DNA of 64,000 nucleotides from Oenanthe sinensis. Its lineage: Eukaryota; Streptophyta; Magnoliopsida; Apiales; Apiaceae. Each line of letters opens with the position of its first letter. Position 1 is the stretch's first letter. A model generated the notes under the pieces. It saw nothing but the letters and a program-made list of their open reading frames with translations. It was not told the DNA's origin and searched no databases. The stretch is taken from assembly GCA_028671895.1 (NCBI GenBank), contig CM053809.1, forward strand, positions 6,369,501 to 6,433,500, written 5' to 3'. Shown piece by piece: positions 33,112-45,322 of this stretch. Both the position numbers and the translations under genes were made by a program.

Positions 33112-36100
33112 CATTTGAACATGAAAATAATTCGTAACAACTTTAGAATTCATTCTTGACTCGTTTGTACATGAAAACCACTTATAGTTTCATTCTTGAC
33201 TCATTTGAACATGGAAATAACTTGTAAACTCTTTTAGGACCATCCTCGTCTCATTTGAACTTGAAAATAATTTTTAACAACTTGAGACTTCATTCTTGAC
33301 TAATTTGAACATGGAAACAACTTATAGCTTCATTCTTGACTCGTTTGAACATGGAAACAACTTAAACTCTTTTAGGATCATTCTCGGCTCATTTGAACTT
33401 GAAAACAATTCGTAACAACTTGTAAATTCTTTTAGGATCATTCTTGGCTCATTTGAACATGAAAACAATTAGCATGAACTAGAGACTTCATTCTTGACTC
33501 TTTCGAACTTGAATACAACTTGTAGCTTCATTCTTGACTCGTTTGAACATGGAAACAACTTGTAAACTATTTTATGTCCATTCTTGGCTCATTTAAACAT
33601 GAAAATAATTCGTAACAACTTTAGAATTCATTCTTCACTCAGTTGAACATGAAAACAACTTAAATATGTTAGGATAATTCTTGGCTCATTTGAACATGAA
33701 AACAATTAGTTCCAACTTGAGACTTCATTCTTTACTCGTTTGAACTTGAAAACAACTTGTATCTTCATTCTTGACTTATTTGAACATGGAAACAACTAGT
33801 AAACTCTTTTAGGATCGTTCTTGGCTCATTTGAACATGAAAATAATTTGTACCAACTTGAGACTTCATTATTGACTCGTTTGTACATGAAAACCACTTAT
33901 AGTTTCGTTCTTGACTCATTTGAACATGGAAATAACTTGTAAACTCTTTTAGGATCATCCTTGTCTCATTTGAACTTGAAAATAATTTGTAACAACTTGA
34001 GACTTCATTCTTGACTCGTTTGAACATGGAAACAACTTATATCTTCATTCTTGACTCGTTTGAACATGAAAACAACTTAAACTCTTTTATGATCATGCTT
34101 GGCTCATTTGAACTTGAAAACAATTCGTAACAACTTGTAAACTCTTTTAGGATCATTCTTGGCTCATTTGAACATGAAAACAATTAGTACCGACTTGAGA
34201 CTTCACGCTTGACTCGTTTGAAATTGGGAACAACATGTAGCTTCATTCCAGACTCGTTTGAACAAGGAAACAACTTGTAAACTCTTTTATGACCATTCTT
34301 GGCTCATTTAAACATGAAAATAATTCGTACCAACTTGAGACTTCACGCTTGACTCGTTTGAAATCGGAAACAACTTGTAGCTTCATTCCGGACTCGTTTG
34401 AATATGGAAACATCTTGTAAACTCTTTTATGACCATTCTTGGCTCATTTAAACATGAAAATAATTCGTACCAACTTGAGACTTCATGCTTGACTCGTTTG
34501 AATATGGAAACAACTTATAACTTCATTCTTGACACATTTAAACATGGAAACAAGTTATAGCTTCATTCTTGACCCGTTTGAACAAGGAAACAACTTAAAT
34601 CTGTTAGGATCATTTTTGGCTCATTTAAGAACATGAAAACAATTAGTACCAACTTGAGACTTTATCCTTTACTCGTTTGAACTTCAAAACAACTTATAGC
34701 TTCATTCTTGACTCGTTTGAACATGGAAACAATTTATAGCTTCATTCTTGACTCTTTTGAACATGGAAACAACTTAAACTCTTTTAGGATCATTCTTGGC
34801 TCATTTGAACTTGAAAACAATTCGTAACAACTTGTAAACTCTTTTAGGATCATTCTTGGCTCATTTGAACATGAAAACAATTAGTACCAACTTGAGACTT
34901 CACGCTTGACTCGTTTGAACTTGGGAACAACATGTAGCTTCATTCCACACTCGTTTGAACAAGGAAACAACTTGTAAACTCTTTTATGACCATTCTTGGC
35001 TCATTTAAACCTGAAAATAATTTGTACCAACTTGAGACTTCACGCTTGACTCGTTTGAACTCGGAAACAACTTGTAGCTTCATTCCGGACTCGTTTGAAT
35101 ATGGAAACAACTTGTAAACTCTTTTATGACCATTCTTGGCTCATTTAAACATTAAAATAATTCGTACCAACTTGAGACTTCATGCTTGACTCGTTTGAAT
35201 ATGGAAACAACTTATAGCTTCATTCTTGACTCGTTTGAACATGGAAACAACTTAAATCTGTTAGGATCATTCTTGGCTCATTTAAGAACATGAAAACAAT
35301 TAGTACCAACTTGAGACTTCATCCTTTACTCGTTTGAACTTGAAAACAACTTGTAGCTTTATTCTTGACTCGTTTGAACATGGAAATAACTTCTAAACTC
35401 TTTTATGTCCATTCTTGGCTCATTTGAACATGAAAATAATTCGTTCCAACTTTAGAATTCATTCTTGACTGCTTTGAACATAGAAACAACTTAAATCTGT
35501 TAGGATCATTTTTGGCTCATTTGAACATGAAAATACTTCGTACCAACTTGATACTTCATTATTGACTTGTTTGAACATGGAAACAACATATAGCTTCATT
35601 CTTGACTCGTTTGAACATGGAAACAACTTGTAAACTCTTTTAGGATCATTCTTGGCTCATTTGAACTTGAAAATAATTTGTAACAACTTTAGAATTCATT
35701 CTTGACTCATTTGAACATGGAAACAATGTAAATCTGTTAGGATCATTCTTGGCTCATTTGAACATGAGAACAATTAGTTCCAACTTGAGACTTCATTCTT
35801 TACTTGTTTGAACTTGAAAACAACTTTTATCTTCATTCTTGATTCATTTGAACATGGAAGCAACTAGTAAACTCTTTTAGGATCGTTCTTGGCTCATTTG
35901 AATATGAAAATAATTTGTACCAACTTGAGACTTCATTATTGACTCGTTTGAACATGGAAACAACTTATAGATTCATTCTTGACACATTTAAACATGGAAA
36001 TAACTTGTAACCTCTTTTAGGATCATTCTTGTCTCATTTGAACTTGAAAATAATTTGTAACAACTTGGGACTTCATTCTTGACTCGTTTGAACATGGAAA

Positions 36101-39100
36101 CAACTTATAGCTTAATTCCTGACTCATTTGAACATGAAAACAATTAGTACGAAGTAGAAACTTCATTCTTGACTCGTTCGAACTTGAAAACAACTTATAG
36201 CTTCATTCTTGACTAGTTTGAACATGGAAACAACTTGTAAACCCTTTTATGTCCATTCTTGGCTCATTTGAACATGAAAATAATTCGTAACAACTTTAGA
36301 ATTCATTCTTGACTCGTTTGTACATGAAAACCACTTATAGTTTCATTCTTGACTCATTTGAACATGGAAATAACTTGTAAACTCCTTTAGGACCATCCTC
36401 GTCTCATTTGAACTTGAAAATAATTTGTAACAACTTGAGACTTCATTCTTGACTCGTTTGAACATGGAAAAAACTTAAACTCTTTTAGGATCATTCTTGG
36501 CTCATTTGAACTTGAAAACAATTCGTAACAACTTGTAAACTCTTTTAGGGTCATTCTTGTCTCATTTGAACATGAAAACAATTAGTATGAACTAGAGACT
36601 TCATTCTTGACTCTTTCGAACCTGAAAATAACTTGTAGCTTCATTCTTGACTCGTTTGAACATGGAAACAACTTGTAAACTGTTTTATGTCCATTTTTGG
36701 CTCATTTAAACATGAAAATAATTCGTAACAACTTTGGAATTCATTCTTCACTCATTTGAACATGGATACAACTTAAATATGTTAGGATAATTCTTGGCTC
36801 ATTTGAACATGAAAACAATTAGTTCCAACTTGAGACTTTATTCTTTACTCATTTGAACTTGAAAACAACTTGTATCTTCATTCTTGACTTATTTGAACAT
36901 TGAAACAACTAGTAAACTCTTTTAGGATAGTTCTTGGCTCATTTGAACATGAAAATAATTTGTACCAACTTGAGACTTCATTTTTGACTCGTTTGTACAT
37001 GAAAACCACTTATAGTTTCGTTCTTGACTCATTTGAACATGGAAATAACTTGTAAACTGTTTTAGAATCATTCTTGGCTCATTTGAACTTCAAAACAATT
37101 CGTAACAACTTGTAAACTATTTTAGGGTCATTCTTGTCTCATGTGAACATGAAAACAATTAGTATGAACAAGAGACTTCATTCTTTACTCGTTCGAACTT
37201 GAAAACAACTTGTAGCTTCATTCTTGACTCGTTTGAACATGGAAACCACTTGTAAACTCTTTTATGTCCATTATTGCCTCATTTAAACATGAAAATAATT
37301 TGTAACAACATTAGAATTCACTCTTGACTCATTTGAACATGGAAACAACGTAAATCTGTTAGGATCATTCTTTGCTCATTTGAACATGAGAACAATTAGT
37401 TCCAACTTGAGACTTCATTCTCTACTCGTTTGAACTTGAAAACAACTTTTATCTTCATTCTTGATTCATTTGAACATGCAAGCAACTAGTAAACTCTTTT
37501 AGGATAGTTCTTGGCTCATTTGAATATGAAAATAATTTGTACCAACTTGAGACTTCATTATTGACTCGTTTGAACATGGATACAATGTTAGCTTCATTCT
37601 TGACTCAATTGAACATGGAAATAACTTGTAAACTCTTTTAGGATCATTATTGTCTCATTTGAACTTGAAAATAATATGTAACAACTTGGGACTTCATTTT
37701 TGACTCGTTTGAACATGGAAACAACTTATAGCTTAATTATTGACTCATTTGAACATGAAAACAATTAGTACGAACTAGAGACTTCATTCTTGACTCATTT
37801 GAACATGGAAACAACTTAAATCTGTTAGGATCATTCTTGGCTCATTTGAACATGAAAATAATTCGTACCAACTTGATACTTGATTATTGACTCGTTTGAA
37901 CATGGAAACAACTTATAGCTTCATTCTTGACTCGTTTGAACATGGAAACAATTTATAGCTTCATTCTTGACTGTTTTGAACATGGAAACAACTTAAACTC
38001 TTTTAGGATCATTCTTGGCTCATTTGACCATGAAAACAATTAGTTTGAACTAGAGACTTTATTCTTGACTCGTTCGAACTTGAAAACAACATGTAGCTTC
38101 ATTCTTGACTCGTTTGATCATGGAAACAACTTGTAAACTCTTTTATGTCCATTATTACCTCATTTAAACATGAAAATAATTTGTAACAACTATAGAATTC
38201 ATTCTTGACTCATTTGAACATGGAATCAACTTAAATCTGTTAGGATCATTCTTGGCTCATTTGAACATGAGAACAATTAGTTCCAACTTGTGACTTTATT
38301 CTTTACTCGTTTGAACTTGAAAACAACTTTTATCTTCATTCTTGATTCATTTGAACATGGAAGCAACTAGTAAACTCTTTTAGGATCGTTCTTGGCTCAT
38401 TTGAATATGAAAATAATTTGTACCAACTTGAGACTTCATTATTGACTCGTTTGAACATGGAAACAACTTATAGCTTCCTTCTTGACTCATTTGAACATGG
38501 AAATAACTTGTAAACTCTTTTAGGATCATTCTTGGATCATTTGAACATGAAAACAATTAGTATGAACTAGACACTTCATTCTTGACTCTTTCGAACTTGA
38601 AAACAATTTATAGCTTCATTCTTGACTCGTTTGAACATGGAAACAACTTGTAAACTGTTTTATGTCCATTCTTGCCTCATTTAAACATGAAAATAATTCG
38701 TAACAACTTTAGAATTCATTCTTCACTCATTTGAACATGGAAACAACTTAAATATGTTAGGATAATTCTTGGCTCATTAGAACATGAAAACAATTAGTTC
38801 CAACTTGAGACTTCATTCTTTACTAGTTTGAACTTGAAAACAACTTGTATCTTCATTCTTGACTTATTTGAACATGGAAACAACTAGTAAACTCTTTCAG
38901 GATCGTTCTTGGTTCATTTGAACATGAAAATAATTTGTACCAACTTGAGACTTCATTATTGACTCGTTTGTACATGAAAACCACTTATAGTTTCGTTCTT
39001 GACTCATTTGAACATGGAAATAACTTGTAAACTCTTTTAGGATCATCCTTGTCTCATTTGAACTTGAAAATAATTTGTAACAACTTGAGACTTCATTCTT

Positions 39101-42100
39101 GACTCGTTTGAACATGGAAACAACTTATAGCTTCATTCTTGACTCGTTTGAACATGAAAACAATTAGTACGAACTAGGGACTTCATTCTTGACTCGTTTG
39201 AACATGGAAATAACTTGTAAACTCTTTTAGGATCATTCTTGTCTCATTTGAACTTGAAAATAATTTGTAGCAACTTGGGACTTCATTCTTGACTCGTTTG
39301 AACATGGAAACAACTTATAGCTTAATTCTTGACTCATTTGAACATGAAAACAATTAGTACGAACTAGAGACTTCATTCTTGACTCGTTCGAACTTGAAAA
39401 CAACTTATAGCTTCATTCTTGACTCGTTTGAACATGGAAACAACTTGTAAACCCTTTTATGTCCATTCTTGGCTCATTTGAACATGAAAATAATTCGTAA
39501 CAACTTTAGAATTCATTCTTGACTCGTTTGTACATGAAAACCACTTATAGTTTCATTCTTGACTCATTTGAACATGGAAATAACTTGTAAACTCTTTTAG
39601 GACCATCCTTGTCTTATTTGAACTTGAAAATAATTTGTAACAACTTGAGACTTATTCTTGACTCGTTTGAACATGGAAACAACTTATAGTTTCATTCTTG
39701 ACTCGTTTGAACATGGAAAAAACTTAAACTCTTTTAGGATCATTCTTGGCTCATTTGAACTTGAAAACAATTCGTAACAACTTGTAAACTCTTTTAGGGT
39801 CATTCTTGGCTCATTTGAACATGAAAACAATTAGTGTGAACTAGAGACTTCATTCCTGACTCTTTCGAACTTGAAAACAACTTGTAGCTTCATTCTTGAC
39901 TCGTTTGAACATGGAAATAACTTGTAAACTCTTTTAGGATCATTCTTGGCTCATTTGAACATGAAAACAATTAGTATGAACTAGAGACTTCATTCTTGAC
40001 TCTTTCGAACTTGAAAACAATTGTAGCTTCATTCTTGACTCGTTTGAACATGGAAATAACTTGTAAACTGTTTTATGTCCATTCTTGCCTCATTTAAACA
40101 TGAAAATAATTCGTAACAACTTTAGAATTCATTCTTCACTCATTTGAACATGGAAACAACTTAAATATGTTAGGATAATTCTTGGCTCATTTGAACATGA
40201 AAACAATTAGTTCCAACTTGAGACTTCATTCTTTACTCGTTTGAACTTGAAAACGACTTGTATCTTCATTCTTGACTTATTTGAACATGGAAACAACTAG
40301 TAAACTCTTTCAGGATCGTTCTTGGTTCATTTGAACATAAAAATAATTTGTACCAACTTGAGACTTCATTATTGACTCGTTTGTACATGAAAACCACTTA
40401 TAGTTTCGTTCTTGACTCATCTGAACATGGAAATAACTTGTAAACTCTTTTAGGAACATCCTTGTCTCATTTGAACTTGAAAATAATTTGTAACAACTTG
40501 AGACTTCATTCTTGACTCGTTTGAACATGGAAACAACTTATAGCTTCATTCTTGACTCGTTTGAACATGGAAACAACTTAAACTCTTTTAGGATCATTCT
40601 TGGCTCATTTGAACTTGAAAACAATTCGTAACAACTTGTAAACTCTTTTAGGATCATTCTTGGCTCATTTGAACATGAAAACAATTAGTACCAACTTGAG
40701 ACTTCACGCTTGACTCGTTTGAACTTGGGAACAACATGCAGCTTCATTCCAGACTCGTTTGAACAAGGAAACAACTTGTAAACTCTTTTATGACCATTCT
40801 TGGCTCATTTAAACATGAAAATAATTCGTACCAACTTGAGACTTCACGCTTGACTCGTTTGAACATGGAAACAAGTTATAGCTTCATTCTTGACTCATTT
40901 GAACATGGAAATAACTTGTAAACTCTTTTAGGATCATTCTTGTCTCATTTGAACTTGAAAATAATTTGTAACAACTTGGGACTTCATTCTTGACTCGTTT
41001 GAACATGGAAACAACTTATAGGTTAATTCTTGACTCATTTGAACATGAAAATTAGTACGAACTAGAGACTTCATTCTTGACTCGTTCGAACTTCAAAACA
41101 ACTTATAGCTTCATTCTTGACTCGTTTGAACATGGAAACAACTTGTAAACCCTTTTATGTCCATTCTTGGCTCATTTGAACATGAGAATAATTCGTAACA
41201 ACTTTAGAATTCATTCTTGACTCGTTTGTACATGAAAACCACTTATAGTTTCATTCTTGACTCATTTGAACATGGAAATAACTTGTAAACTCTTTTAGGA
41301 CCATCCTTGTCTCATTTGAACTTGAAAATAATTTGTAACAACTTGAGACTTATTCTTGACTCGTTTGAACATGGAAACAACTTATAGTTTCATTCTTGAC
41401 TCGTTTGAACATGGAAAAAACTTAAACTCTTTTAGGATCATTCTTGGCTCATTTGAACTTGAAAACAATTCGTAACAACTTGTAAACTCTTTTAGGGTCA
41501 TTTTTGGCTCATTTGAACATGAAAACAATTAGTATGAACTAGAGACTTCATTCCTGACTCTTTCGAACTTGAAAACAACTTGTAGCTTCATTCTTGACTC
41601 GTTTGAACATGGAAACAACTTGTAAACTGTTTTATGTCCATTCTTGGCTCATTTAAACATGAAAATAATTCGTAACAACTTTAGAATTCATTCTTCACTC
41701 ATTTGATCATGGAAACAACTTAAATATATTAGGATAATTCTTGGCTCATTTGAACATGAAAACAATTAGTTCCAACTTGAGACTTCATTCTTTACTCGTT
41801 TGAACTTGAAAACAACTTGTATCTTCATTCTTGACTTATTTGAACATGGAAACAACTAGTAAACTCTTTTAAGATCGTTCTTGGCTCATTTGAACATGAA
41901 AATAATTTGTACCAACTTGAGACTTCATTATTGACTCGTTTGTACATGAAAACCACTTATAGTTTCGTTCTTGATTCATTTGAACATGGAAATAACTTGT
42001 AAACTCTTTTAGGATCATCCTTGTCTCATTTGAACTTGAAAATAATTTATAACAACTTGAGACTTCATTCTTGACTCGTTTGAACAAGGAAACAACTTAT

Positions 42101-43709
42101 AGCTTCATTCTTGACTCGTTTAAACATGGAAACAACTTAAATCTGTTAGGATCATTTTTGGTTCATTTAAGAACATGAAAACAATTAGTACCAACTTGAG
42201 ACTTTATCCTTTACTCGTTTGAACTTGAAAACAACTTATAGCTTCATTCTTGACTCGTTTGAACATGGAAACAATTTATAGCTTCATTCTTGACTCTTTT
42301 GAACATGGAAACAACTTAAACTCTTTTAGGATCATTCTTGGCTCATTTGAACTTGAAAACACTTCGTAACAACTTGAAAACTCTTTTAGGATCATTCTTG
42401 GCTCATTTGAACATGAAAACAATTAGTACCAACTTGAGACTTCACGCTTGACTCGTTTGAACTTGGGAACAACATGTAGCTTCATTCCACACTCGTTTGA
42501 ACAAGGAAACAACTTGTAAACTCTTTTATTTTCTTGGCTCATTTAAACCTGAAAATAATTCGTACCAACTTGAGACTTCACGCTTGACTCGTTTGAACTC
42601 GGAAACAACTTGTAGCTTCATTCCGGACTAGTTTGAATATGGACACAACTTGTAAACTCTGTTATGACCATTCTTGGCTCATTTAAACATTAAAATAATT
42701 CGTACCAACTTGAGACTTCATGCTTGACTCGTTTGAATATGGAAACAACTTATAGCTTCATTCTTGACTCATTTGAACATGGAAACAACTTATAACTTCA
42801 TTCTTGACTCGTTTGAACATGGAAACAACTTAAATCTGTTAGGATCATTCTTGGCTCATTTAAGAACATGAAAACAATTAGTACCAACTTGAGACTTCAT
42901 CCTTTACTCGTTTGAACTTGAAAACAACTTGTAGCTTTATTCTTGACTCGTTTGAACATGGAAATAACTTGTAAACTCTTTTATGTCCATTCTTGGCTCA
43001 TTTGAACATGAAAATAATTCGTTCCAACTTTAGAATTCATTCTTGGCTGCTTTGAACATAGAAACAACTTAAATCTGATAGGATCATTTTTGGCTCATTT
43101 GAACATGAAAATACTTCGTACCAACTTGATACTTCATTATTGACTTGTTTGAACATGGAAACAACATATAGCTTCATTCTTGACTCGTTTGAACATGGAA
43201 ACAACTTGTAAACTCTTTTAGGATCATTCTTGGCTCATTTGAACTTGAAAATAATTTGTAACAACTTTAGAATTCATTCTTGACCCATTTGAACATGCAA
43301 ACAATGTAAATCTGTTAGGATCATTCTTGGCTCATTTGAACATGAGAACAATTAGTACCAACTTGAGACTTCATTCTTTACGCGTTTGAACTTGAAAACA
43401 ACTTTTATCTTCATTCTTGATTCATTTGAACATGGAAGCAACTAGTAAACTCTTTTAGGATCGTTCTTGGCTCATTTGAATATGAAAATAATTTGTACCA
43501 ACTTGAGACTTCATTATTGACTCGTTTGAACATGGAAACAACTTATAGATTCATTCTTGACACATTTAAACATGGAAATAACTTGTAACCTCTTTTAGGA
43601 TCATTCTTGTCTCATTTGAACTTGAAAATAATTTGTAACAACTTGGGACTTCATTCTTGACTCGTTTGAATATGGAAACAACTTATAGCATAATTCTTGA
43701 CTCATTTGA
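33112..43709 (+). repeat. satellite array, block B
   Basis: 10.6 kb of uninterrupted satellite in the same orientation as block A with a different mix of modules: tails with CTTTAGAATT (making EcoRI GAATTC sites), TTAGTATGAACTAGAGACTT, AAATCTGTTAGGAT, and a variant core with TTTGTACATGAAAACCAC. Larger blocks repeat at about 1.6-1.7 kb (39,600 versus 41,300, sharing a 2-bp loss in GAGACTTATTC) and about 7.55 kb (34,600-36,125 versus 42,170-43,709). Short minus-strand frames such as 38897-39115 are repeat by-products. There are no genes in it. Confidence 0.95.
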
Positions 43710-44349
43710 TGAAAGGCATATGACTAGGCCTATTTGTAATAATTAGATTGCAACTCAACTCTAACTAATAAAGAGAAGTAAATACTAAACACTAAACAGG
43801 AATCAAGACGAAGACAGTCAACTAATCACAAAGGATCCAAGTATCAGAGGTATTTTGTAGGATTGCTACTCAACACTGGAAGAAGTTCAATTATTTGTTC
43901 AAGCGTCAGTGAAATTAATAATGTGGTAGTACTTCTATTGAAGACAGAAGATATAGAAGATTTCAAGTGGTTACTACAAGCAGATTCCAGAAGAAGAATG
44001 CAAACAGTGAAGAAGAATTAATGACAGAAGGCCTCTAGTTAAATGTTATTTAAATGGAGAATATTTATTGGGATGACACAAATGAACCAGACAGTACATT
44101 TGTGTGTCAACTGATATAATATTTATTCTTCATTTAAGTCAAGAGGTTTCAAGATTAGAAGACGAAGAAAAGACAGGAAGATTTCAAGAGCTTGTTGAAG
44201 AATATTGAAGAAGCTAGGGAAACTTGCTCATAAAGGTTAATCCACAGCAGATCGAGATGCGGATCGAGTTTGATTATTAAAGGTAAAACATTGCAAGGCA
44301 AATGTCGATCCACGGCAGATCGAGATGCGGATCAAGATTGATTGTTAAA

Positions 44350-44716
44350 GATAAGTCATACCGAGCAGGCTGAAGCAAAAGTCATACCGAGATTTCTGAG
44401 ATCAAAAGGTCATGCTGGATTTATTTTGTTTATTTAAAATAAGTCATACCGATTTGTTTTAATTAAATAAAATCCGAATATGACTTACAGAAAGTCATAC
44501 CGAGCTCAGAATAAGTCATACCGAGCTTTTCTCTTTTAAATTAAGTCATTCTGATTTATTTTTAATTAAAGAAAACTCGAATATGACTTACAGAAAGTCA
44601 TACCGAGCTCAGAATAAGTCATACCGAGCTATATAAGTCATGCCCAGTCTTTCTTAAGTCATACAAGTGTTAAAATAAGTCATACAGACTTATTTTCTTG
44701 AAATTAAGTCATACTC
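44350..44716 (+). promoter_or_regulatory. array of AAGTCATACCGAG motifs upstream of the LTR TATA box
   Basis: About 12 direct and 2 inverted copies of AAGTCAT(ACCGAG) in ~365 bp; seven keep GTCATACCGA exactly. Two copies form hairpin-like pairs (TATGACTTACAGAAAGTCATA). The array ends about 35 bp before TATAAAT, the position of an enhancer. The TGAC core recalls W-boxes of WRKY factors but the match is partial. The same array is at 56323-56689 in the 3' LTR and a related cluster lies before the third ORF. Confidence 0.7.
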
Positions 44717-44746
44717 ATAAAGGTCATAGCAGCCATTTCAAATCTC

Positions 44747-44753
44747 TATAAAT
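44747..44753 (+). promoter_or_regulatory. TATA box of the SIRE-like 5' LTR
   Basis: TCTCTATAAATATGAG, a good plant TATA context, just after the motif array and about 360 bp before the LTR end. The 3' LTR copy is at 56720-56726. Confidence 0.65.
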
Positions 44754-45118
44754 ATGAGATGATCTCTTCACTTTTTTCAGAAGTTCAACTTGTTAAGAGT
44801 TAGAAAAACAGATCAAATTCAGTAATTTATCTGCATTGTAATATTCACAGATTTCTGTGCTGAGTTTGAATATAATTGTTTAAACACGAACACTTCATGT
44901 CGAATTCGTTCTAGACTTTATATCAATTATATAACAGTTTTCTAAATATTAATTGTGTAATACTAATCAAGTTAAAATAATATCTTTCACTTGAAAAGTA
45001 TTTCATTATAATTAATATTTCGCGAGTAATTAAAATAATATTTTTAATCCAATTATTCCGCGATTAATTTTCAGATATTGTATTCAACCCCCCTTCTACA
45101 ATATCAGGGACCAACAAT

Positions 45119-45133
45119 TGGTATCAAAGCTGG
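45119..45133 (+). other. primer-binding site of the SIRE-like element
   Basis: TGGTATCAAAGCTGG begins two bases after the 5' LTR. It resembles the initiator tRNA-Met complement (TGGTATCAGAGC) with one change, common in copia elements. Confidence 0.88.
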
Positions 45134-45322
45134 TTGATATAGAAAATATCAGATCCAAACCAAAAATTCCGCAACTCATACAGATCTCAAAAATTATTTT
45201 TAATTCAAAATAATTTTTTATTCGAAATAATTTTTCACTAAAAATTATTTCTGATCAAAAATTGTTTTCAGTCAAAAATTAAAATATATTTTTGAAACAC
45301 TTAATTTTTAATATTATTAAAG

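Larger units (their letters stand above)
43710..45116 (+). repeat. 5' LTR of the SIRE-like element
   Basis: A 1,407-bp LTR, TGAAAGGCATA...GGACCAACA. It holds a 68-bp-spaced duplication (GCAGATCGAGATGCGGATC near 44,250 and 44,315), a dense array of AAGTCATACCGAG motifs and a TATA box. It differs from the 3' LTR at G/A near 43,925 and C/T near 44,832. Confidence 0.95.
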
